Shown piece by piece: positions 43,239 to 51,063 of a stretch of 64,000 bases of DNA. The notes under the pieces are model-generated. The model saw only the letters and a list, made by a program, of their open reading frames with translations, was not told where the DNA came from and ran no database searches. Position 1 is the first letter of the stretch; the number at the start of each line of letters is the position of its first letter. The translations under genes and the position numbers were made by a program. The DNA is from Paenisporosarcina sp. HGH0030 (GTDB lineage: Bacteria; Bacillota; Bacilli; Bacillales_A; Planococcaceae), in assembly GCF_000411295.1 (NCBI RefSeq), contig NZ_KE150421.1, forward strand, positions 1,618,835-1,682,834. Direction: 5' to 3'.

Positions 43239-44141
43239 TTATTTTTTCTCTTCTTCGCCTGACCATACCAGTAAAGCAGCACCAAGCATACCAGCTTCAT
43301 TGCCAAACGTCGCTCTTCTTACTTCCACCGGCTTCAGCAACAACGGTTCGAGTGCCTCCAGTAAGTGAGACCACCATCCATCTGCCGATTCGGAAACACC
43401 GCCGCCGATTACAACACAATCCATATCAAGGACTGCCTGTAACGAACTGATAACAATAGCCAAATCACCCGTGAATTTTTTCGTGATAGCTAATGCTTCC
43501 GTATGGCCTTCACCAGCAAGTTCAAACATTCGGTTCGGTGACACTAACTGATTTTGATTATCCACAATATTACGTTCAGCAATAAAGCGTCGCAGCGCCG
43601 TCCCTGAAACATATTGTTCACTGCAACCCGGTCGACCACATGCACAGATGTGACCATTCGGATATAAAATCATATGACCGACTTCCCCCGCACCGCCGTG
43701 GGCTCCATTCATAACGTGACCATCGATGACAAAACCGCCACCCAGTCCAGTACCAACCGTTAAACAAACCGTGCGTCGGAAACCTTTTGCTGCGCCAAGT
43801 CGATGTTCAGCAAGACCGGCACAGTTCGCATCATTATTGACCTCGACTCGAAGCCCTGTCGCTTTCTGTAAAAGCGCTTTCACTTCTGTGCCTTGCCAGC
43901 CGGGCAATGTCTCGGTTTCGAAAGTGATCACGCCTTTTTCCGCGTCCACCATGCCTCTCGTGCCAATCCCAATCGCCTCGATGTGAGGATGATTCTGTAA
44001 AAATTCGACTACCTTTTCTTCTAAATAAGGATACAAAGGGATCTGAGTTGGAACAACATGATCTTCAATCACTTGTCCCGTCGAATCGACAACGCCGAAT
44101 CGAATCTTCGTCCCTCCAATATCCACACCAAGGACTACCAT
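43239..44141 (-). CDS. ROK family sugar kinase (glucokinase-like)
   Basis: A 300-residue kinase. The ATP-binding GVDIGGTKIRFGVVD is at the N-terminus, with the VNNDANCAGLAE active-site region near 100-111, GTGLGGG, GEVGHMI and the zinc-binding CACGRPGCSEQYVSG. No N-terminal helix-turn-helix is present, so it is a kinase and not a ROK repressor. It would phosphorylate the glucose released by the two glucosidases on either side. ATG 44141 has a GGAGG site. Confidence 0.9.
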   Translation of the reverse strand: MVVLGVDIGGTKIRFGVVDSTGQVIEDHVVPTQIPLYPYLEEKVVEFLQNHPHIEAIGIGTRGMVDAEKGVITFETETLPGWQGTEVKALLQKATGLRVEVNNDANCAGLAEHRLGAAKGFRRTVCLTVGTGLGGGFVIDGHVMNGAHGGAGEVGHMILYPNGHICACGRPGCSEQYVSGTALRRFIAERNIVDNQNQLVSPNRMFELAGEGHTEALAITKKFTGDLAIVISSLQAVLDMDCVVIGGGVSESADGWWSHLLEALEPLLLKPVEVRRATFGNEAGMLGAALLVWSGEEEKK

Positions 44142-44244
44142 CTACTCTTGACCTCCATTATATTGAAATCTATTAAACGATGAAGTTATCTTTTTTATCA
44201 TACATGATTTTACCGATTCGTCTATATTTGATTTTTCACAAAAT

Positions 44245-45936
44245 TCATTCCGACGCAGATGAATAAAAAACCAATGCCTCATATGGTCGCAACTCAATTT
44301 TATCAAGCAGATCAACAGAAGGATAATTATGGCTGATCAGTTTACTATTACAAATATAGTTTTTCACGACATCCTCTTTTAGTAAAATTTCATCCTTACT
44401 GAAATTACATAACACCAACAGGCTTTCTTTCTCAGCTCTGCGTTCATAAGCAAATAGCTGTGCATGATCCTTGAATAATATTTTGAAGTCACCGATTGTG
44501 ATAACGTCCAGCTGTTTTCTCAACTTGATCAGCTGCTGATAATGTGCAAACACCGACTGTTCACTCTGTAAATCATTCGCCACATTAATTTCTGAATATC
44601 TCGGATTAACTTCGATCCACGGAGTCCCCGTTGTAAAACCACCATTTTTTTCAGATGACCACTGCATCGGTGTGCGTGCATTATCGCGACCTTTTGCATA
44701 AATGGATTGCATAACGGTATCGTGATTGGCACCCTGCTCCATTTTTTCATGATACATATTTAATGTTTCCAAATCTTTGTATTGGTCAATTGTTTCGAAT
44801 GCCACATTCGTCATGCCAATTTCTTCGCCTTGGTAAATATAAGGTGTCCCTTGCATCATATGTAAGCAAGTTGCGAGCATTTTTGCTGACTCCACACGAT
44901 ACTCCCCATCGTTACCGAAACGCGACACAATCCGTGGTTGATCATGGTTATTCCAATAAAGACTATTCCACCCTTTGTCTTGAAGCGAGATTTGCCACTT
45001 TTCAAGATTGTCCTTCAGATCGATTAAATTCAAAGGTTTTAGATCCCATTTACCATTAGAACCACTATCTAAATCCATATGTTCAAATGTGAAAATCATA
45101 TTCACTTCTTTATTTTCAGGGTTCGTGTAATCGATTGCTTCCTTTGGTGAAGCTCCTGGCATTTCGCCAACTGTCAAAACGTCATAATGCGAAAGCACTT
45201 CTTGATTCATCTCTTGTAAAAAGTCATGTATCTTCGGACCGTTAATGAAATAGGGACTGCCATCCCCGTAAGCTTGTCCTTCATTTTGGGCACCATTAGG
45301 CAAACCTGGCTCCTTAGAAATGAAATTGATTACATCCATACGGAATCCGCCAATCCCTTTATCCAGCCAAAAACGCATCATGTCATACACCGATTGTCGC
45401 AATTCATCATTTTCCCAGTTTAAATCAGGCTGTTTTTTAGAGAACAAATGAAGGTAATAATCTTGTGTTGCGTCGTTCAATTGCCAAGCGGACCCACCAA
45501 AAACCGATCCCCAATTGTTAGGCGGCTGTCCGTTTTTACCCTGTGCCCATATGTAAAAATCTCGTTTAGGATTATCTACACTCGACTTCGACTCAACAAA
45601 CCACGCATGTTCATCCGATGTATGATTGACGACCAGATCCATAATAATTTGGAGATTCCGTTCCTTTGCCGCTTCCAATAACTCATCAAAATCCGCCATG
45701 CTTCCGAATTCATCCATGATGGATTGATAATCCCGGATATCATAGCCGTTGTCATCATTTGGAGAATCGTATATCGGACTCAGCCAAATCACATCCACAC
45801 CAAGCTCCACCAAATAATCCAATTTTGAAATGATTCCTTGTAAATCGCCGATTCCATCACCATTAGAATCATAAAAACTGCGTGGATACACTTGATACAC
45901 AACACTTTTTTTCCACCAGTTAGTTTCAATATTCAT
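44245..45936 (-). CDS. malL: GH13 oligo-1,6-glucosidase
   Basis: A 563-residue GH13 enzyme, a paralogue of the one at 39852. Catalytic residues are Asp201 (GFRMDVINF), Glu258 (TVGEMPG) and Asp332 (NNHDQPR). The residue after the nucleophile is Val202, the usual mark of alpha-1,6 (isomaltose, panose) specificity. It is the first gene of the cluster, with a GGGGGA site before its ATG. The promoter lies within 45937-46100, where I see no cre site. Confidence 0.9.
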   Translation of the reverse strand: MNIETNWWKKSVVYQVYPRSFYDSNGDGIGDLQGIISKLDYLVELGVDVIWLSPIYDSPNDDNGYDIRDYQSIMDEFGSMADFDELLEAAKERNLQIIMDLVVNHTSDEHAWFVESKSSVDNPKRDFYIWAQGKNGQPPNNWGSVFGGSAWQLNDATQDYYLHLFSKKQPDLNWENDELRQSVYDMMRFWLDKGIGGFRMDVINFISKEPGLPNGAQNEGQAYGDGSPYFINGPKIHDFLQEMNQEVLSHYDVLTVGEMPGASPKEAIDYTNPENKEVNMIFTFEHMDLDSGSNGKWDLKPLNLIDLKDNLEKWQISLQDKGWNSLYWNNHDQPRIVSRFGNDGEYRVESAKMLATCLHMMQGTPYIYQGEEIGMTNVAFETIDQYKDLETLNMYHEKMEQGANHDTVMQSIYAKGRDNARTPMQWSSEKNGGFTTGTPWIEVNPRYSEINVANDLQSEQSVFAHYQQLIKLRKQLDVITIGDFKILFKDHAQLFAYERRAEKESLLVLCNFSKDEILLKEDVVKNYICNSKLISHNYPSVDLLDKIELRPYEALVFYSSASE

Positions 45937-46104
45937 GTCATTTCCCCCGTTAATTTTTGAAACTAGCGTACCATAATTTTCACTAGACCGAAAATTTTCA
46001 TTTTTCTCTTATCTTGAGGCATAAAAAAAGAACCTACAATGTTTAGACGCTTGAAGATTCTCTTTAACGATATTTTAATTGTATGACACAAAATTAAAGC
46101 TCAA

Positions 46105-46263
46105 TTATATTCCTTGGTATCTATTCAGTAATGAATCAAGCTCCTGGCTGCATGCGACTACGCTGGAATGCGTAAAACCAAAATGCTTTGCTTTGTAATA
46201 CATTACTCTCCTTTTAATATTGATTTGTCCAAGTAAAAACATTTTAAGGTGAATATTTGTCAT
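46105..46263 (-). CDS. Spo0E-like aspartyl-phosphate phosphatase
   Basis: A 52-residue protein. The C-terminal half has the family hallmark SQELDSLLNRYQ preceded by a helix (INIKRRVMYYKAKHFGFTHS). Spo0E-type proteins dephosphorylate Spo0A-P and delay sporulation. ATG 46263 has a GGAGGAAAGGG site; an internal ATG (codon 21) also has an AAAGGAG and would give a 32-residue product lacking helix 1. The gene is monocistronic. Confidence 0.82.
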   Translation of the reverse strand: MTNIHLKMFLLGQINIKRRVMYYKAKHFGFTHSSVVACSQELDSLLNRYQGI

Positions 46264-46493
46264 GATTACCCTTTCCTCCATTTAATAATTTTTGGTATTT
46301 TTTGTATACGAATTAGAGACGTTGTACACTCAAAGAACATCTTAACTAATTGGCTTTGTAAAAAAATGTCGCATTGTGGTGAGTTTTTAAAAATTCACTA
46401 ATTTGTCACATTCACTAAATTATTTGATGTTTAATATTGAAAAAACATGTTTTTTCTGATTCGCAATTTTAGTAATACGAAATAATATTTTGT

Positions 46494-46943
46494 TCATCCA
46501 GGTGCTTCATGAATTTTATTTGTATTTGAATTTCCGGCAAGAGATTTACACAGTAAAAATGCTAATAGGATACCAATCATATCAACGCCTACATCAAAAA
46601 GTCTCCCATTGCGTTGAAAATATAGCTGTAGGATTTCTGTAAAAAACGCAAACATACTGCATAACATAAACGCATGGCCAAACCTTTTGATCGTTGTAAA
46701 AAGGAAGAAAAACAGAAGTCCAAAAGCAGAAATGTGACCGATTTTTTGTATCACATAGAACTCTTTCTCGAGGTGAATATCATGTGTAATAAACAAGTCA
46801 CGAAAATTCGGTTTGACATCCAGATGAAAACTGATTGCTTGCTCATATAAAAAAGCGTGAGCATCCGCGGTACAGCCTGCGACTAATATCGTGACTATCC
46901 AGAATAACAGGAGGAGTGGTTTTAAACATGTGGAAAGCGCCAT
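46494..46943 (-). CDS. VanZ-like family protein
   Basis: A 149-residue membrane protein with spans near 8-22, 66-84, 87-103 and 118-138. The layout KIGHISAFGLLFFFLF (about 67-82), FFTEILQLYFQRNGRLFDVGVD (family landmark near 100-120) is that of VanZ-like proteins, linked in some species to teicoplanin resistance but mostly of unknown role. Confidence 0.82.
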   Translation of the reverse strand: MALSTCLKPLLLLFWIVTILVAGCTADAHAFLYEQAISFHLDVKPNFRDLFITHDIHLEKEFYVIQKIGHISAFGLLFFFLFTTIKRFGHAFMLCSMFAFFTEILQLYFQRNGRLFDVGVDMIGILLAFLLCKSLAGNSNTNKIHEAPG

Positions 46944-47121
46944 GTTAGTTCAACTCCAGCCCAGGTAGAAATATACTCTTAATAAAATTTTTAAGCTTTA
47001 TTAATAAATAAAACAAAACCGCACATCCTTTCATCGAATGTCATGTAAAGCGGATATGAGGAAAGACTATCTGTGGCTATTGAAAAGGTTGACCACAATT
47101 TCTATCAGTTATTCGCACAAA

Positions 47122-47154
47122 ATAAATAAAAGCCGACAGAATGAACTGTCGGCC
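47122..47154 (-). terminator. Terminator of the SASP gene
   Basis: GCCGACAG pairs with CTGTCGGC around six bases, with TTTTATTT on the minus strand. Confidence 0.88.
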
Positions 47155-47160
47155 CGTGTT

Positions 47161-47367
47161 TTATGAATTTTGGTTACCTCTTAATTGTTGTTGGGCTTGT
47201 GCTACTAATCGCTTAGTGATTTCTCCGCCAACGGAACCGTTAGCACGCGATGTAGCGTTTTCGCCTAATTGTACTCCAAATTCTTGTGCAATTTCATACT
47301 TCATTTGATCCAAAGCTTGTTTTGCACCTGGTACTGACAATTTGTTGCTTGAATTGTTGTTTGCCAT
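47161..47367 (-). CDS. Alpha/beta-type small acid-soluble spore protein
   Basis: A 68-residue DNA-binding spore protein that protects DNA in the dormant spore. ATG 47367 is preceded by AAGGAGGTGAGT. The two family signatures are present: [10 protein letters not shown] (24-32 region) containing the GPR protease-cleavage site, and [17 protein letters not shown] (39-55). The upstream region would be expected to have a sigma-G promoter. Confidence 0.95.
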   Translation of the reverse strand: MANNNSSNKLSVPGAKQALDQMKYEIAQEFGVQLGENATSRANGSVGGEITKRLVAQAQQQLRGNQNS

Positions 47368-47467
47368 GTTACTCACCTCCTTGTTGCATATAGAATGTCT
47401 CATTTTTAAAAAATCATACAAGAAGGTTATATATTTTGTTCAAGAATGGATGTTTTTTATGAAGCAA

Positions 47468-47582
47468 TTTAGGCTGACCATTGTTTTGTTGGAACAATTG
47501 AGGGTTTAGTTGAAAAAAAGTGTGGCTTAATTGGAAATAAGGAGATTTTAGTTGGAAAAATTGCAGCAATCGTTGGAATTAT
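47468..47582. repeat. 21-bp periodic array, five units (reverse orientation)
   Basis: GTTGG, GTTGA, ATTGG, GTTGG and GTTGG start at 47488, 47509, 47530, 47551 and 47572, each exactly 21 bases apart. On the minus strand each unit carries TTTTCCAACTAA-like sequence. It lies in the interval between the divergent SASP gene and the 47659 gene. Confidence 0.75.
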
Positions 47583-47658
47583 ACCTATAGTGAAATCTAT
47601 ATGTGCCTATATTATTAATAACTCCTTTCATATATATAGAAACAGAAGGAGGATTCCG

Positions 47659-48345
47659 ATGAACAAAGTGATGTATACCGTATATGAATGTTATAAAGAA
47701 GTTTTCAACCCACTTGAAATAGTGACGTCTATTTTTAGATACATTAAAATAACCAATTGGAAAAACCGTTTGATTCTTGCTACCATGCCAACTTCGTTAC
47801 TTGTCTGTCTATTTCTGTATTTCAATAATTATTTTGTCCTATCCACACTAACTATTTTCATGGGATATTTAGTATATGCCATATTTGAATGTTATTTAAA
47901 ACATGATATTTCCATTAACAACTCTATTTATCATTTCAAACAGGACTATGAAGAAGAAGTATCGACGTGGATTAACTTACTGGAACAGAAACTTCACTTT
48001 TCGCTTATGGATCTGAACAATCTCCAAATGCTAGAGGTCATTGTTCGAAATGAAATTGAAAATACCATGACCAAAAAATCGTTTGGAACCCGTATGAGTA
48101 GTTCCATTCAAATTTATTTAATTCCTTTACTAAGCTTTTTAGGCGGGATTCTCTTTTCCCAATCGATTACGATTCAATATTTGGACATGGTGTTCCTGGG
48201 AATTGTCTGGTTTTTCCTTCTCCTCGCAATTATTAATGTTATGGCACATACAATCTTTGACTTCTCGAGTCAAACGAAACTTCGGGATATTTTATCCTTG
48301 CTTTTGGAAATCAAACTCAACATTATTTCCTCACAGAAAAAATGA
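47659..48345 (+). CDS. Hypothetical membrane protein
   Basis: A 228-residue protein. ATG 47659 has a perfect AGAAGGAGGA site, so it is chosen over an earlier ATG at 47590. Hydrophobic segments lie near 42-60, 64-80, 155-172 and 176-196. A hydrophilic helical region (FKQDYEEEVSTWINLLEQKL) lies in between. No family is recognised. Confidence 0.6.
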   Translation: MNKVMYTVYECYKEVFNPLEIVTSIFRYIKITNWKNRLILATMPTSLLVCLFLYFNNYFVLSTLTIFMGYLVYAIFECYLKHDISINNSIYHFKQDYEEEVSTWINLLEQKLHFSLMDLNNLQMLEVIVRNEIENTMTKKSFGTRMSSSIQIYLIPLLSFLGGILFSQSITIQYLDMVFLGIVWFFLLLAIINVMAHTIFDFSSQTKLRDILSLLLEIKLNIISSQKK

Positions 48346-48362
48346 TATTCCACACGAATTTA

Positions 48363-48500
48363 ATTAGGCAATTCGATTGATTTTTAGATATGTTTGATTG
48401 ATTTCCAGATAAACCATGTTGATTTAGAGATATTACCATACGAAATATTGATATGTACGAATGAATTTCAGATATCCACTTGTGAATTTCAGATAATCTA
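48363..48500. repeat. 21-bp periodic array, six units, second motif family
   Basis: GATTTTTAGATA, GATTTCCAGATA, GATTTAGAGATA, GAAATATTGATA, GAATTTCAGATA and GAATTTCAGATA begin at 48379, 48400, 48421, 48442, 48463 and 48484, each exactly 21 bases apart, with unrelated 9-base spacers. Confidence 0.8.
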
Positions 48501-48674
48501 TAAAAGACCTATTTTTCAACACAAAAAAACTTTTTGGAACTCAAGCCAGAAGGTTTTTGCTTTGATTATAAGGAAATAATGCTTACATCGTTCTTCTGAC
48601 AAGGTAAGAGAGTTCTTAAGGTTAACCGAGAATAATAAAATAATGAAACGACACATTTACACAAGGAGGTACAT

Positions 48675-48863
48675 ATGAATGAACAAAATATCACTAATTT
48701 AGTTGCTATCCTGCAAGACATTCAAATTGAGCTACATCACATCAGTGATTCGTTACATACGTTAGCACACCATCCTCCCATCCACGATAAAAGTTTCAAC
48801 GGAATGGAAGAAAAATTAAGGCGCATCGCCTGTTTTCTGGAGGATATCTCATATAAAAAATAA
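48675..48863 (+). CDS. Small hypothetical protein, 62 residues
   Basis: It starts MNEQNITNLVAILQDIQIEL behind AAGGAGGT. The product is helical, rich in His (HHISD, AHHPPIHD), with no membrane segment. The repeated leucine/isoleucine spacing suggests a coiled coil. It shares a terminator with the convergent diguanylate cyclase gene. The function is unknown. Confidence 0.55.
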   Translation: MNEQNITNLVAILQDIQIELHHISDSLHTLAHHPPIHDKSFNGMEEKLRRIACFLEDISYKK

Positions 48864-48885
48864 ATGATATGTAAATTTTTTGATA

Positions 48886-48920
48886 CAAAAACCCACTAGA
48901 ACCAGCTCTAGTGGGTTTCG
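48886..48920. terminator. Bidirectional terminator
   Basis: AACCCACTAGA pairs with TCTAGTGGGTT. T-runs flank it on both strands and it separates two convergent genes. Confidence 0.88.
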
Positions 48921-48937
48921 TGCGTAAACTCCTATAT

Positions 48938-49882
48938 TCATTTCACAGATACGCGATTGCGACCTGCTCCTTTTGATAAATAAAGAGCTGCATCCGCTTT
49001 AGAAAATAATATACTGGAATCGTTGCCTTTTTCATACGTTGTCACACCAATGCTGACAGTCACACGTTTTTGAGTCCAGGAGCCATGATCGAGATTCAGT
49101 CGAATCCGTTCCGCCATCTCCCGTGCGCTTTCTTCATTCGTATTCGGAAGCAAGATTATGAACTCTTCTCCACCCATGCGGGCAACAACGTCGTGCTCTC
49201 TAGTCTCTCTTAAAAGCTTCCATGACAGCTCGCGAAGCACGGCATCGCCCATTGGATGGCCAAACGTATCATTGATCTGTTTGAAATGGTCGACGTCAAT
49301 CAGCAACAAGGAAAAAGTCTCATTCTCTGAACTCTCCGCTAACTGAACGAGATCCATTAGTTTTTTCTCCAAGAAACGACGATTCTTCAATCCCGTCAGT
49401 GCATCCGTCATTGCAAGTTCCTGCAATTCCACATTTAAATCCAACAATTCCTGTTGTTTCCCTTCGACTTCTTTCAGTAACTCTTGCAATTTTCTGTTGG
49501 CTTCATCTGTATCATGAAGAATCCGCTCAGCATTTCGTCGAGCAAGCAACAGCTCATTCTCATACTCATCGCGCACTGCCATCTGAACCAGTACACAAGC
49601 AAATTGGTCATTGTGTTTAATCGCATTCATCAAAACCGGAAGATGATGTTCTTTACCTTTTAACATCAAATACATCTCATTGACTTTTCCGTGCAACATA
49701 ATAGATGGAGCGAAGTAAGTTTGAAAATAAATGCGGGAAGGCACCGTCAAAATGTCATGTAAGTGAATAGGTGTATCTTCTACACCGAGCATATCACGCA
49801 AGGTACGATTCATTTCCACCACGTGAAAGCTTTGATTCATCACCAAATAACCACAAGGCGCCAAATCCAATTGCTCTTCCAT
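48938..49882 (-). CDS. PAS-GGDEF diguanylate cyclase paired with RsbQ
   Basis: A 314-residue protein with an N-terminal PAS domain (about 1-105; LDLAPCGYLVMNQSFHVVEMN), a coiled-coil linker (about 106-155) and a GGDEF domain (about 156-314) with intact active-site GGEEF (237-241). The product-inhibition site RxxD (Arg228-Asp231) lies five residues before it. It makes c-di-GMP. It starts 15 bases after the rsbQ-like gene, where B. subtilis has rsbP, a PAS-phosphatase. The PAS start resembles that of RsbP, so it is probably the RsbQ partner. Confidence 0.9.
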   Translation of the reverse strand: MEEQLDLAPCGYLVMNQSFHVVEMNRTLRDMLGVEDTPIHLHDILTVPSRIYFQTYFAPSIMLHGKVNEMYLMLKGKEHHLPVLMNAIKHNDQFACVLVQMAVRDEYENELLLARRNAERILHDTDEANRKLQELLKEVEGKQQELLDLNVELQELAMTDALTGLKNRRFLEKKLMDLVQLAESSENETFSLLLIDVDHFKQINDTFGHPMGDAVLRELSWKLLRETREHDVVARMGGEEFIILLPNTNEESAREMAERIRLNLDHGSWTQKRVTVSIGVTTYEKGNDSSILFSKADAALYLSKGAGRNRVSVK

Positions 49883-49896
49883 TTAATTTCCTCCCT

Positions 49897-50697
49897 TCAC
49901 TTCGTCAAATACGCTTTTATGCACGTCACAGTCTCTTCAGGATAACTAAGATGCGGATTGTGTCCTGTAGCTTCCATCAGCACAAACTCACTTGTAGTAA
50001 TTTTCGTATGTAGGTATTCGCCTACTGCCACCGGGGCAATAGCATCGAATTGTGTCTGTAAAATTAAGGTTGGTGACGTAATTTCACCAAGTATATCACG
50101 CGAATCGGAAGTAAACGTCACTTCAGCAAACTTCCGTGAAATGACAGGATCATTCGAGCACAACGTGTTCTCAAAATTCTTTGTTATTGTTGAATCCGAA
50201 TCTTCACCCATTACAACTGGCGCTAAATATTTCGCCCATTCCCGATAATTAATTTCCATCATATCTAGCAACGCATCAACATCCGATTTATCAAAGCCGC
50301 CAACATATCCTGGTTCATTCAAATAATGCGGTGAAGGACCAATCATTATTAATTTTTCTATTAGCCCGGGTCTCTCAATACTAGCCAATGCACCGATCAT
50401 ACTACTGACAGAATGCCCAACGAATACGATATTTTCCAACTCAAGTGCGTCACACACATCAATTACATCTTGGGCATACCCATTCAAAGAATCGTATCGT
50501 TCTGTCGAATACCTAGACTTATCACTGTTGCCAGAACCGACATAATCAAACAGGACTACACGATAATCCGTTGAAAATGCTGGTGCTACATCACGCCAAA
50601 CGGACTGATCACAGCCAAAACCATGAGCAAACAATATAGTCTTTTGACCTTCCCCAAACACTTTCACATTATTCCGTTCAACTATATCATTGTACAT
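49897..50697 (-). CDS. rsbQ: RsbQ-like alpha/beta hydrolase
   Basis: A 266-residue alpha/beta hydrolase. FAHGFGCDQSVWRDVAPAF lies near 23-41, the nucleophile Ser96 in GHSVSSMIG, the acid Asp218 in LQTQFDAIAP and the base His246 in ATGHNPHLS; these positions are within one residue of B. subtilis RsbQ. RsbQ supplies an unknown hydrophobic ligand or hydrolysis product to the PAS domain of RsbP in energy stress. It is also the bacterial relative of plant strigolactone and karrikin receptors. It is co-transcribed with the PAS-GGDEF gene. Confidence 0.9.
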   Translation of the reverse strand: MYNDIVERNNVKVFGEGQKTILFAHGFGCDQSVWRDVAPAFSTDYRVVLFDYVGSGNSDKSRYSTERYDSLNGYAQDVIDVCDALELENIVFVGHSVSSMIGALASIERPGLIEKLIMIGPSPHYLNEPGYVGGFDKSDVDALLDMMEINYREWAKYLAPVVMGEDSDSTITKNFENTLCSNDPVISRKFAEVTFTSDSRDILGEITSPTLILQTQFDAIAPVAVGEYLHTKITTSEFVLMEATGHNPHLSYPEETVTCIKAYLTK

Positions 50698-51028
50698 TTA
50701 CCTAATTTCTCCTTCGTGATGTATTCCATTATAGGTTAATTATACCATAATAAACTCCACAATATGGTAACTTACCATCTATTTTAACAACTTCAAATAT
50801 ACATCTATTTACTGCTTGCTTAACATAAAAAAATAGAATTAACAAAACAACAGAACCCAGCGAATAAAACCTGGCATGGAGAAAGCTGTATCTTTCCTAG
50901 AGTCTCGCAGGTATGGAGCGATGTTAGATGCGACTTCCGAGTTTAACAAGATGGAAGGAATTGCAGAAGATAGTAAAGCCTATATCGCAATATCTTGCAT
51001 TTTATTCTATGACGAATGTTACAACACA
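50698..51028. other. Interval with possible gene fragment
   Basis: It holds the rsbQ promoter. A plus-strand frame from 50876 (MEKAVSFLESRRYGAMLDAT and onward) runs over the downstream terminator and into the antisense of the next gene, has no ribosome binding site, and is probably a fragment or chance. Nothing else is seen. Confidence 0.35.
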
Positions 51029-51062
51029 AAAACACTTCCAGTTACATGCACCGGAAGCGTCT
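51029..51062 (-). terminator. Terminator of the 51064 gene
   Basis: On the minus strand ACGCTTCCGG pairs with CTGGAAGTGT (imperfect) and TTTTTG follows. Confidence 0.7.
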
Positions 51063-51063
51063 A

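Noticed and set aside
48363-48500. CRISPR array
   Set aside because: The units are 21 bases in total with a short degenerate core and 9-base spacers, which fits no CRISPR type, and no cas gene is present.
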